A stretch of DNA of 64,000 bases from assembly GCA_020466095.1 (NCBI GenBank), contig CM035808.1:28859345-28923344 (forward strand), in the 5' to 3' direction. The stretch is from Chlorops oryzae. Taxonomy: Eukaryota; Arthropoda; Insecta; Diptera; Chloropidae. Positions 1-11,558 of this stretch are shown here, piece by piece. A program made the position numbers and the translations under genes. The notes below the pieces were generated by a model. That model did not search any database. It saw only the letters and a list, made by a program, of their open reading frames with translations, and had not been told where the DNA came from. The first letter of the stretch is position 1. Every line of letters begins with the position of its first letter.

Positions 1-550
1 AAGAGAATTATTTCGAGGAAGTATTGTTGTCTCAAAAAGAAAAAAGGATTTTAGTGACAACTTTTGTAGCTTTTGATTTTGATAAACCTTTTTTTGGGAA
101 AGGTAATACTTAAAGGAATACACTGTAAAAAATTATTTAATTATTAATTTCTCTTTTGTGAAAAAATTTCTCTCAGTGTACACATTTTTTTTTATTCTTA
201 AAAATAAAAAAGGATTTTAATGATAACTTTTGTAGCTTTTGATTTTGATAAACATTTTTTTGGGAAAGAGTGGCGCGAGAACGGGAATACACGGAAAAAA
301 ATTATTTATTTATTAATTTCTCTTTTGTGAAAAAAATTATCTCAGTGTAAAATTTTTTTTTGATTCTTAAAAAGGAAAAAGGATTTTGTGACAACTTTTG
401 AGGCTTTTGATTTTGATAAACCTTTTTTTGGGAAAGGTATTACTTAAAGGTAACGTTTTAAAAAGGAATACACTGGAAAAAATTATTTATTTATTATTTT
501 CTCTTTTTTGAAAAAAAATTTCTCTCAGTGTAAAATTTTTTTTTGATTCC
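1..550. repeat. tandem repeat, about 165-bp unit, three copies
   Basis: AAAGGATTTT(AG)TGA..AACTTTTG recurs at about 45, 210 and 373, followed each time by GATTTTGATAAAC, TTTTTTTGGGAAAG and AATTTCTCT blocks. Units are imperfect and AT-rich, and the array may continue off the left edge. Confidence 0.8.
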
Positions 551-3500
551 TCATCGCCATTTGTTTCATCTTTCTATCTTTTTTTAGTTTTTGATTTAAT
601 GGTTTTGAAAAAAGGCAAACTAAAAAGAATAATCATGGATATTTCAAGGGCACTGTTCAATAAGAACCTAAAAGTCACTTTTTACAGTGTTTTTAAGTAT
701 TTGGTACCTATCCAAAAACAATGAAACTTAAGAATCCCTTTCAAGGGGATTTTATCTACCATAAGCAGACGTATAGCTCTCATGGCGATCCAGGATTTGG
801 GAAAGGGGGACGGGGGGCCCAAAACTCATTAATCATTAATTCGAAATTTTTTACTGAAAAATTAGGTAAATTCCCAAGGGGTACCGGACCCGATATCCCC
901 CCACCACGTGGATTCGACACTGATAGCTTTTAATAAACATTTGATTCTTATGTAGGATACACACAGTCGAAACCATTGTACAATGCGTTGGATCCGCGGT
1001 TGTAATTGGATTCGAATCATACGTTCCAATGAATCCACGTCGAATCCAACTTCACTTTATTTAATGCTATTGTCCTTATTTGCGACCTTTGCCTTCGTAG
1101 ATGTAAAATTGACCGAAGTTGATACAACAACGCTACAAACGTTTCACCACGTTCGATGACCATGGGTTCCAAATTCAAAAAAAATCATAACGTTTTGATT
1201 AGTATTCCTTTGACCAAGTTGCCTAAGTTGTGTTATAGGTGCGGGTTTTTTTTTGGTCGTCAAATTTGGTTTTATTCCAACCGTTGAATCAACCCGAAAA
1301 TCGATCGTCCAACTTTGCTACAAACGATCCAATCTATCGTTCAATCTGGCCTGGTTATACAATGGATTGGACTGTGCTTATCCTAGATAAGACACGAGTT
1401 CAGAAAATGAGATCTCAATAGATAAAAGGCCTTACAAATAACTAATCAACTAGATTATTTAGGTTAAGTAAAGTCAAGTTTTTTCATGTCATTCAAGAGG
1501 ACACTACAGAGACCTGAACGATCTTGGTTCATGTAGATTTCATGGAGTTTTAATAAAGGGTAATGATCGAATGGTTGTAGGGAAAAGAAACAGGAGGTTA
1601 TGAATCTTGCTTTCTTTTTTCTCATTTCGTCCTAAATCCCCATATATTTCCATTAACATACGTAAAAGCTTATTTACGTTTTTAAAGTGTTACCCAAAGT
1701 AGCATTTTAGGAACGCTTACTGAGCGAATTCTTTCATAAAGAATAACCTCAACATTATCAGAATGATATTTGGGTGTTTCTCACGACTCAACCGAGTGTA
1801 AATGTAATTGATATCCCAATAAATAAATCTTCCACGTGGAATAGTGATTTTGATAAAGCTACGCATGCGCAGACAAAAGAAAAATATTATCCACAAGGAT
1901 GCACAATTTTTCATTTCCGCAGTCTGGGAAGCAAATATTTCATTAAGTACACAAAAGCTTAGACGAGCATTTTTCATTTATTCCAACAGTAATGAAAAAA
2001 CTAAAAAAAAAAATGCCATGCAGTTAATAAGACAATAACGAACCATAGCTCTGCATTAGAATGATTACGAATATATACATATTTTCATTTTTTAACCAGA
2101 GTGCACAACAGGAAGCGTGAAGCGTTATGACAACACATCTGACAATGCTCTGTCTTCGTTGTGGCTTTCGCCCTTCGAAGGTTAAGGAACATAGAGAGAA
2201 CCCGTCTTCATTGTTACACACCGATGCAGATATTTGAATTTTTAATAACCAGACACGTGCCCTGACATCGTTGCATCGGTTTCCACATTTGATGTGGATT
2301 GCTTGCGCGTCGAAAGGATAATGCTTTACTTTCCCTGCTGTTGTTTCATTGTCGCATCAGTTGTGGTTTAGCAATTTAAGTAACTCAGAATGTGCGTGTG
2401 GACAACATTTTTTTTTTATGAATAACATAAAAAATATATAGAGAAATTATGGACACTCTGTTCTGGACAAGGGTTGATTCTTTTACTAGGAAATCCTATC
2501 AAATTTTCATTTTTCCAAAGTCATAATAAAATTTATTTGACAAGAACATATTTTATATGGTCCCAATGTTAGTAATACCTATTCCTTGAACTAATTAGTC
2601 GAGCCTAACAACACAATACCCGACACAGATATGTATGTTTGAACATTTTTTTATACCATGCCCAAGACCGCTACCATTAAGACAGGGTATTCTGGAGATT
2701 CCGATTGTTGTCCATATTTATTTTTATTAACACTTTTCCCACTTTTCAAATTTTAGGAAATTTTATCGGATTCTTAGATAAATATAAGCTCAATTTCCAA
2801 ATTTCATTAAAATATCTCGAAAATCTCCGATTTTATGGCAGCTTTTTGATCTTTGTGGCAGACCCTAGTACTGAAGATACCCCTAAAAATGATCCGTTCC
2901 GGTCCATTCTAGAATTTGTTCTAACTCATGTCCCCGTGAACACGCATACCGAATTTCGTCAAGATAGCTCAACTCCTTCGATAAGAAAACTGTAAACAGA
3001 CAGACAGACACACGGACGGAAGATGTGTCTTAATACTTAGTCTCGAAGTCAAAATTCTATCGGATTGAAAAAGTGGATGATTTGGTACGAATTGTGAAAG
3101 CAAATCTCATATTTCAAATACCAAAAACAAATCTCATAACTTTCGTCTAAATTGTGCAGTAGTTCATCTTCTCAATCCTTTCAATCTAAAGGTTTCTGAA
3201 TATTCATATCTCCTTGCATAGTGTCTCCTTTGAAAAAACTTCGCGTGGCTTTCGCAAAATCCTTTCACCCTTTTAGACTGATTAAGCCTAGGAAAAATTC
3301 CTACCATAAGACTACGACAAAAAAAAAAAAAAATTAGATCAGAAAATCTTCCTAACCATTGTTTTCCAAAGGATCAAATGCATGCTGTCTGTGCATTTTC
3401 CAGTCATCACATCGTGAAACCTTAAAAATCTATTTTGCAATTTCATTTTCACGATGTCGCTGTTGTGAAAGGTTTTTAACGTCAAACGAACGAAAGGAAA

Positions 3501-4126
3501 TGCATTTGCATGCCTAATTAGATTAAAAATTCAGAAACCATGTCCACTTCGTAGTCCGGCTTTGAATATCCAACGCAGGAACTACCCCAAGAGCAAGTAA
3601 AAGCTAGCCAACGAAAACAATGGCTTTTCTATTTCCCATTTTTTTGTCCGTGTTCTTTTTTCCCCCTCTTGCACTGTAATACTTTCACAATGATGGGATG
3701 AAACTGACAGCGACACACTGAATCTGATGCTACGAAAATGCAAAAAAAAAAAAAAAGAAAATGGTAATAGAATATTTAAAAGTGGAAAGTAAATATGCTT
3801 TTTCCGTTTGTCGTTCTCTTTATTTGATGGCAATGACAGCATTGTATGGAAAAACATAGAAATTTAAAAACTAGATTAAAAATCCTTGAAATACACTAGT
3901 CAAAAGCAGCCACTGCTGAACTCTTCGAGGACAATAGAAGTCACATACATACATAAATACATAATTTCAAATATTTCGTATGAGGAAATATTTTATTCTT
4001 AAGGGGCAAAAATAATTGCCGTACAAACCCTTTTTGGGCATACCGGTTAGGTTAAGGAGCAACAGGAACAGTCCAAAATGGGTTAATACTTATTATGTAG
4101 AGATCGTTGTGTAATTCACGTCCATA
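551..4126. other. non-coding stretch
   Basis: AT-rich with short spurious frames only. 960-1430 has scattered inverted TTGGATT/AATCCAA motifs. Apart from the mini-me remnant at 2640-3060 I see no gene. Confidence 0.6.
2640..3060 (+). mobile_element. degenerate mini-me-type remnant
   Basis: Shares blocks with the other copies (CTGAAGATACCCCTAAAAATG; TCAAGATAGCTCAACTCCTT) and has a short GACAGACAGACA run at 2998-3015. A still weaker remnant of the same block is at 32430-32560. No coding content. Confidence 0.5.
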
Positions 4127-4793
4127 CCCTGTAGGAAGAGTGGGGTCAATTGTGCCCTAGCGAGTAGTTCTCGAGTATAGAAAAAATAACTAGTACGCGA
4201 GTACTAGTCCCACACATTAATTTAATATATTTGCTGTGCGTGAGTCAGATAGGTCCTTGGCGTAGTGAAAGCCATCGATTCCTGTCGCAGGCGAAAAAAT
4301 TTGGAAGAATGACATGTTTCGAAAAACTCAAATAGTTGGATTGAAAAACAAGTCGTCACCAATGCTGTCTCACAACTTTGCGCACAAATTCGCTCAACAT
4401 TTTCTGCCAATTTGAATCCTTTCTTTTTTATATATTTGCTTTTTATTCCACTTAGGATTCCAATTTTTACTAATAATTTAAAAAAAAATCGGCGTTCGCT
4501 TGGCCCGGGATTTGAACCTGGGTCCTTCGGATCGCGGGGTGCACGCGCTACGCTGTGAGCTACGACAGCGCGGCCCGGTCCCCCATCTATCAACGTAGTA
4601 TAGCAAATTTACTGAATTGTCCCTGTTGCTTCTACTTCTGCACTAGTTCAAACGTGACTATCGATTTTCGAATGGCACCTCAGAGTAAAAGTTTGCAGTT
4701 CAATGCATTGGCGGGGAAATTACGAGCGAGTAGTACTGTTGATTTGGGAAGTAGTCGAAGAATACTTCTGCACTAGTTCAACTTCCTAGAGGG
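4127..4793 (-). repeat. TIR-bounded repeat with tRNA-like modules, copy A
   Basis: Inverted copy of 40410-41026. One end reads CCCTGTAGGAAGAGTGGGG, the other (reverse view) begins CCCTCTAGGAAGTTGAAC. A tRNA-like module on the minus strand (about 4498-4577) has a perfect B box, GGTTCAAATCC. The second module (about 4248-4290) has lost its middle. About 130 bp bounded by CTTCTGCACTAGTTCAA is an extra insertion or duplication (4632-4780). Confidence 0.75.
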
Positions 4794-5779
4794 GTTGTAT
4801 ATTTTTATTTATTTTTCTCATATTTCTCCGATTTTATTGAAAACGTAATTGAGAGAAAAAATCCGCTTTAAATTTCGATTTAGATAAGCTAACTAATCGA
4901 AAAAGATCTTTGTAAATGTTGAAGGCTTTCCCAGGCCCCGATTTACGCGTTGGAAAGCTGGGCTAATACCCAGAGTGGCACTGTGATTGGCGGCAATTCA
5001 CATAGACATGCGAAAACATTACCCCATTTGTGCCATATTTCTTTTTTTTATTTCCTTGATAACAGATCGCCTCTCAGAGCGCAGAGAAGTAAGTCATCAT
5101 AGGGCGGAAAATATTCTTTTTTTTTACCCAGAGTCAGGGACGTAGAGAAAGAGTGCTTTGGTAGTGCTGATATTGGTCACAGCGGTATATTGAACAATTA
5201 TGAGACATTAACCAAAAAAAATGTTAAGAGGGGACAGAGGAAGTTTAGAGAGTTTTGGACCAAAAACCAAAAAAATCCGAAAAATTCTTGTGGGCCGATT
5301 TCGATGAAAATTTATAAGTATATAGAATAAGTTCAAAAAATTAAAAAAAAAACTGATTACGAATGCTTCTTTTTGAACCAGTTTGGAACTAGACCCTAAC
5401 TAGACTAGTTGTAATCAGTGCAGTTCCATTCTCTTTGTCCGAAATAGGGGAAATCGTTTATTTCAGATCTGTTCTACAATTAGTTCGTAAAAATTTAAAC
5501 ATTCATATATTTTCGAACATATCATATCATACCTTGAAAATTCAATGTGGACAGGAAAAAAGAAAATTATAAAGCAAATTTAAATTTTTGGCATAAAGCC
5601 CTCAAACATCATAGCAACTAGAGAACAAGAATTTTATGTACTATGAACAAGTGCCAATGATAAAAGTTAAGTGTTCAACTATGAATATGTACAATTTATT
5701 GTATAACACAAAAGACCAATATTTATATATTTTAAAAGGACATTCTCAGACTTATCGACAAGCGTAATTTGACATTTTC
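4794..5779. other. non-coding stretch, includes YIPF-like 3' UTR
   Basis: The right edge (5695-5779) is the 3' UTR of the YIPF-like gene with AATAAA on the minus strand. The remainder shows no coding frame. Confidence 0.6.
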
Positions 5780-6920
5780 TTAGGTTTTGCTAGCTGCTGA
5801 AATTGTGGTACTAACAATCGATCGTGCAGCTTTGGTTACGGCTTTCAGATTATCCATTTGCTGTTGATGCATTGACTTGGATGCATCATCGGGAAGGTAA
5901 TAGAAGAGAAGCCAGAAAACGCCAGCAAGTATAAAGTTACAGGCGACAATAGCAATCAATAGCCAGAAAGCAATTCGAGAATTCCTCAAAGCAGGTCGCA
6001 GAGCACTAATCAATGCCATTCCAGAAATTCCTCCAGCAATGATTATTAGAATGGTTTTTACAAGGCCAACCTTTTGGATTGCGCAATAAAAATCAATAAT
6101 TCTCCAATCCATATTATATGTAAATCAAATAATTACCGGTATTACCCACAAAATCGAAACGGGTATATATATGGCAAGCGAATATCCATAAAGACACCAC
6201 AAAGCCAGCAGGGAAGGGGTGTAGTCCGCCTACAAAAAAATTAAGTCGTCTTTACATTGGCTAAAATAAACAAGATAATAACTTGCATTTTCTGTTTCCT
6301 GTCCTTCCTCGACCGGCTTCAATGTAGCTTTAAATGTTGCCCACAATCCCAACGGCAGAATATTCGAGTAAATAAAAACAGCAGACGCAGCATAAGAAAC
6401 CAAACGGAATTTATAATGGAATTTTACATCATCTCTAGCCCAAACAATGTAAGCGTAAATGTTCCCGGTTATAGCAGCAGAGAAGATCTGAAATCACAAA
6501 AAAAAAACAACATTTAGGAAAATCATCACTTTAATGATGACTCACCAAGGTAATAGCTATCCAAAATGGTCCGTACAAGTCGGGATTCTTTTCAATGGTT
6601 GTTCGGAGATAGTCGCCTGGAGCGCGCCTTGGAATCATTGAGTTGGCAATGCGATCTACAACCATGAATGTGTCCACGTTGAAAAACTGGCGGTAGTATT
6701 CGATTGTTAGAAACGAAACCTTTCCACTTTTATCTGCATTGTTCCCATTTGGATCGCCTGGATTCATGTTGCCAGGCGTTCCTGGGATATCGATGAGTTC
6801 CGAAAACTTATTGGAATGAGTCGGTGAATTAACGTTGATTTCTGGCGGACTCGATGTTCCTGGAGCATTGCTAAAGTCCTTGAACTGCAGTAAATCGTCT
6901 GGACTATTCGTATTCATCAT
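5780..6920 (-). CDS. YIPF1/YIPF2-like Yip1-domain Golgi membrane protein
   Basis: Exons 6546-6920 (125 codons), 6287-6487 (67), 6146-6229 (28) and 5780-6070 (96 plus stop) give 316 aa, close to YIPF1/2 length (about 300). The cytosolic N-terminus is Ser/Pro/Asn-rich. The family hallmark follows: FLTIEYYRQFFNVDT, then NPDLYGPFWIAITL opening the first of about five membrane segments, then YGYSLAIYIPVSILW and a hydrophobic C-terminal half. Yip1-family proteins act with Rab GTPases in ER/Golgi trafficking. The start is the first ATG in a CAAAATG context with no upstream frame. Intron 2 appears to use a GC donor (AAT|GCAAGT), since no GT donor keeps frame well. The acceptor of the last exon (CCAAAAG|GTT) is pyrimidine-poor and less certain. 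AATAAA lies at 5700-5695, about 80 nt after the stop. Confidence 0.9.
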
Positions 6921-7238
6921 TTTGTGCTAAAACGTTCTATATGGCCAAAACTCTTGACACCATCGGTTGGAATGTTGCCAGATCGGTTTTGTAAGGTTCT
7001 GCTAGGGGCCGCTTCAGTTTCCGCTAGATTCCGCAGTCAATTCGAAAAATACAGATTTCTTCTCGCATAAAAAGTTTTATAAAAAAAATGCATGACACGA
7101 TATATTTCTGCGTTAAGAGTCTTCTAGTCTTCTACTTCAATTTGATTGTTTGATTCGCATGAAAAGAACAATCAGTAATAACAACAAAATTATATCTTAG
7201 TTGTTTATACATATAAACATATCAAAGAGAACAAGTAT

Positions 7239-7430
7239 CTAAGCCAAACGGAAAACCTTTCGCCATTGTTCAGTTCTGATACCAATTCCTCGATTTCTCT
7301 TCTTCATTATTTGAACTTGAATCAGTTCCAGTTTTTTCAGAAGGTCCTGTGCCTGTAGGGAGATTTTATTAGAACATGAATTTCTAATTCGTCCAAAAAT
7401 CTGCGAATCAACCCTAAAATTCCATACCAT
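7239..7430 (-). CDS. possible two-exon small gene, 38-aa basic peptide
   Basis: The sequence ATG|GTATGG (7430) is followed after 75 bp by a strong acceptor with branch-point-like CTAAT and CCCTACAG (ending 7353). Joining 7428-7430 to 7239-7352 gives MAQDLLKKLELIQ and a Lys/Arg-rich end, 38 aa in all, stop at 7239. The unspliced frame is also open (63 aa) but starts with unconvincing sequence. It lies 318 bp upstream of the YIPF-like gene on the same strand. I do not recognise the product. Another frame of exon 2 (TGPSEKTGT..., acidic) is also open and could be the tail of an unseen gene. Confidence 0.35.
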   Translation of the reverse strand: MVWNFRVDSQIFGRIRNSCSNKISLQAQDLLKKLELIQVQIMKKRNRGIGIRTEQWRKVFRLA

Positions 7431-9480
7431 TTTCTGCTATGATTTTTTTCCGCTGTCCAATTTAAAAATCTGCTAGATCCAGCTGAAAATCTGATGATCT
7501 GGCATCACTGATTTGAAATTTGTTTAAAAACACTTTTAAAGCTGACTGGCAGCCTTTAAGCAGCGCTGCCAGACCTCATCTTTTAAGAAAGCCAACAATT
7601 GGTAGATTTAACTAGCTATTGTTGGATATTAAGAAAAATATCAGCTTTAATTGGAAAAAATATTAACCCTGAAACAGGCCAAATTTAAATTGATAAAAAC
7701 ACAAGTCCAAACAGATTTTAAAACTTATTTAACATTGAGGAGCTAAAAAAAAATATCTCGCACACTCTTATTTTCCTTTATAGAGCAGTCAGTTGGAAGA
7801 AAAGGCTTTTAAAGCCGTGGTTACACTTATGAATTCAATTGAAATCGATCTTTGGTGAAAATCAGCTATTTTGAATGTGGACCTTGAGGACCACATTCCG
7901 GTTAGAGGGTTAAATTATGCTTGGTGGCTCTCTTTGTGTAATGAAATAACGATTTTCTTTCCTTTTAGAGGAAAAAAATCGCTTTTTCAATGCGCCAATT
8001 TCTCATATTGAAAGAATTTTTCTTAAAAATCGCTCTTTATTTCAGACACTAGTGATGTCAGAGTTATTCGGTTATTTTCTTTCGAATAACCATTAATTTT
8101 AACCCATTATTTGCTATCAATTAATAGGCCTTTTACACTAGTCAATTATTGATGTCAATTCTCAATTTTTGGCGAGCAAAGTGCGGAAATTTAGAGAAAA
8201 ATTTAACTTATATTGCTTGAACCTACTCGGTCAATCGTTCTGTGCACTCTTTTGTACGAATAAACACGAATGCGACTCCAAAAGGGTATAAAAATAATAA
8301 TTGATGGTCAATAACACTAATTTACAGAATTTAAAACTTTCGCGAGAGCAGAGACGAAATATGGTCTTAAGACTAAATTAGGGTCGCTGATTACGAAAAT
8401 GGCATCCGTTTTTTTCCCCAAAGAATAGTTTTTGAGATATGGGCAAAAAAACGTGTTTTTTGGATACTTTACGAGATTTTGCCAAATAACTCCAAAACAG
8501 CTCGTCTAAATAAAATAAACTTTTATCAGCATGAAGCAAAAAACTTTCTCCTTTGCAACGATATATGATTTGTTACAATCGGTGTCTTAATTTTTGAGCT
8601 ATAGGCATTTGAACTTGAAAAAAGTTGACTTTTTTGGGTTTTTTTTGAATTTTCAAAATTTCATTTTCATTTTTAAGTCCAAAAAAATTTTTTTTAATTT
8701 TTTTCGGTAACTTAAAATGATAAACATATATTTAACGTATATAGTAAACAAAATTTCTTCGAAATCGGTTGGAAAATAAAGAAGTTATAAGAGATTTTCG
8801 GTAGTTAAAATAATCGATAATTCAAATAATAGAGCATTCAAAAATCGATCACTTGAATAATGTGTAGTTCAAATACTAATCATAATCAAAAATTGATCAA
8901 TTTAAATAATCGATCATGCTTAAATAATCGTAGTTCAAATACATAATCAATAACTCAAACAATCGATAATTTAAATAATCGGTCGCTTAAATAATCGATA
9001 ATTAAAACACAATCGATTATTTAAATGATAGATTATTCAAATAATCGATATTCAAATAAGTAATCGATAACTTCAATAATCGAAAGCGGTCATTTTTAGG
9101 AATCTATCCATTTCGAAAAAATCTCCGTCACCGCTAGCAATTAATATAATTTCCAAAAATTGGAAAAATGGAAGTGCAAAAGAATTATGTGTTAATTATT
9201 CTACAGCATTGCTATCGAAAATAATTGTTTTAAATAAGTAGTTTTTACATATTCTTTTCCAAAAGGCCCTTCAATAGATTAATTGTTCCGACCCTGTTTT
9301 TGTTCGTAGCGAACATAAAGAGATTTAAATCAATAGAATAAAAAAGAAATTCTTTAAGCTAATCTACTTAAGAGTAACAAGAGACCAAATCGATAGACTT
9401 TATGTCAGTAAGCTAAGTAAGCTCGTGGGCTGAGGAACGTTTTTCGCTCGATTTACTTTCAATCAAAAAATTTTAAAACA
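7431..9480. other. intergenic region before the P450
   Basis: No convincing coding frame. It holds the ATCGAT minisatellite and, at 8360-8660, a stretch of the kind often repeated in insect genomes. The promoter of the P450 should lie near its right end. Confidence 0.5.
8805..9090. repeat. degenerate AT minisatellite of AATCGATAATTCAAAT-type units
   Basis: At least eight ATCGAT sites in 280 bp, spaced irregularly within a TTCAAATAATCGATAA-like unit, about 400 bp upstream of the P450 ATG. Confidence 0.7.
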
Positions 9481-11558
9481 ATGTCCGTTGTGTTATTTTT
9501 CGTATTAATTACTTTATTAATATATTTTATAAAATCAAAATATAAAATATATTTACTCGGCCATCGCTTGGCCGGTCCGTGGGCAGTTCCGTTCGTGGGC
9601 AATGTACAAGTCATAACAAAACTCGATCCGGAATGTAATTGAAAGAGAAATTAATATCGAAATTTATTATTTTGCAAGAAGAATTTTTTATTTTTAGATC
9701 TCTTCCTTTTTGTCACGAGCAATCGCTCGAAATATCAGCAAACATATCGCTTGTGGTTGGGTCCAATGCTTTGGGTGTTTCTTCATAGCCCCGAAGAAAC
9801 TCGAGATGCCTTAAACGATTCCAGCTTGGTGCGTGCAGATACATTCCAGCAATTGAATGTACTGCTAGGAAACGGACTGATACTTAGCGAAGGTAGAGTA
9901 CTGTCAATTCTCAATTTAGAAAAGGTCATGAGATATCAATAAGACTGATTGAAAGCTGGAAGAGGGCATTTGTACTAAGAAAAGAAATTTTTTTTTTTTT
10001 TGGTATATTTAAATTTTTTATTTAACTTTGATGATTGCATTGACTCTCCTTGAAATCGGGTTAATCTTAAACAATATTAAATAATATTTTGTGCCCTACA
10101 TTTGAAAGCTTCAAATTTTGGGACTAACGATAATGATCGGCTGTAAAACAATTTCGATAAGAAATCAAAAATTGCACCTGCCAAGATTAAGAGTTCTTAA
10201 CGTACTAAGCGAACTTTTGTTAAATCTTTTGTAAATTCGATGCCTTTTTAAAGGAAAACACTGGCATACACATCGCGCTGCTTTGGGTCCAGCTTTCCAT
10301 CCAACTGTACTGAATGGATTTGCACCGACCATAGGCCAACATGCTGACATTTTAATTGAAAAAATCATTGAGAACATTCAAAGTACAATTGAGGCTAGTG
10401 AATATCTTTTTCCCTGTTTATTGGATGTCATCATCGGTAAAAGAAAATGAAATTTTCGAAACCATGAATGCCATATAAATAATTCGAATTCCTAGACACT
10501 TCGATGGGCATTAATTTGAAAGTACAACGTGATCCTGCCGGCATATATACGAATGCCGTTCATAAGTTCTGAAAACTTACCTTTTTTTTTGTTCTTTAAA
10601 TCAATAAAATTATGATTTACAGCACCAATAAATTGATCTTCAAACGCATGGTAAATCCTTTACTCCTATCGGATTTCGTTTACAATCGAACCAAAGACTA
10701 CCATGACCTACAGAAGTCGCTTGCTATCATACACAATCTGGTGGATTCGGTTATTGAAAAACGTGCAGCAGCTCTAAAAGAGAACCTAAAGGATCAACCT
10801 CAACTCGATAGGCAACAGCGAACGTTATTAACGATTTTATTGACAACGGAAATCGATGGACGGCCATTAACATTTCAGGAAATACGTGACGAGGTGAACA
10901 CTTTCCTTTTCGCGGTATGTGAACACTTTAAGCTTTATTTCAGCTTTAGTAAAAAAAAAAAAACAAAAAAAAAATGGAATTTTTACAGGGTGTCGATACG
11001 ACAACGGCCGCCATGAGTTTCATACTCCATTCACTTGCGAAGTATTCTGCCGAACAAAATCTCATATTCGAAGAGATACAGAAAATATCCTCAGCAAAAA
11101 CCGATTTAACTGTCTCCCAAATTAATTCTTTCGATTATCTTGATATGTTCATAAAGGAGTGCTTACGATTTTATACAATCGTGCCAATGACAGGTCGCCA
11201 AACGACGAAATCCACCAAGATCGGCAATATCGAATATTGTGCTGGTGTGACTCTGTGGATAAATATGTATGGTTTGGCACATGATGAGCAACTTTTTGAT
11301 CATCCGAATGAGTTTCGACCCTTGCGGTTTTCCGATAGCAACGCTATTAAATCGTTCAGCTATTTGCCCTTTTCTGGTGGCCCTCATGTCTGCATTGGAC
11401 GGAAGTATGCCTTGTTGATTATGAAAATTTTAACAATAAAACTTGTGCAAAATTTCGAAATATCACTCAACGATCCCGACGAGAAGTTAATTTTGAAATC
11501 CGAAATGGTTCTTAAATCATTGAATGGAGTCAATTTAAAATTCAAATTGAGAGAATAG
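9481..11558 (+). CDS. CYP4-clan cytochrome P450, intact, six exons
   Basis: Microsomal heme monooxygenase. Exons 9481-9634, 9698-9892, 10254-10436, 10496-10565, 10623-10914 and 10989-11558 sum to 1464 nt, 487 aa, a normal P450 length. Features: N-terminal membrane anchor (residues 1-17), proline region [30 protein letters not shown]-helix FAGVDTT (297-303), K-helix ECLR (Glu355-Arg358), FRPLRF, and heme loop [11 protein letters not shown] with Cys433. The pattern (EVxTFLF, FxxGxxxCIG) is that of the CYP4 clan. Two oddities: the CYP4 heme-linking Glu is Ala298, and the usual Arg of the heme loop is His431. The fourth intron has a weak donor (AA|GTTCTG). AATAAA signals are at 11857 and 11876. 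The exact subfamily is unresolved; CYP318-like is possible. It is transcribed convergently with csw. Confidence 0.93.

Noticed and set aside
721..933. 70-codon open frame at the left end
   Set aside because: No start context, no domain and no partner exons; composition resembles its non-coding surroundings.
4498..4577. tRNA gene (minus), and its twin at 40497-40577
   Set aside because: Good B box, but acceptor and anticodon arms do not fold, and the segment is part of a repeated TIR-bounded element.
4222..4593. 123-codon open frame on the minus strand
   Set aside because: It lies wholly inside the tRNA-like repeat and has no protein-like pattern shared with copy B.
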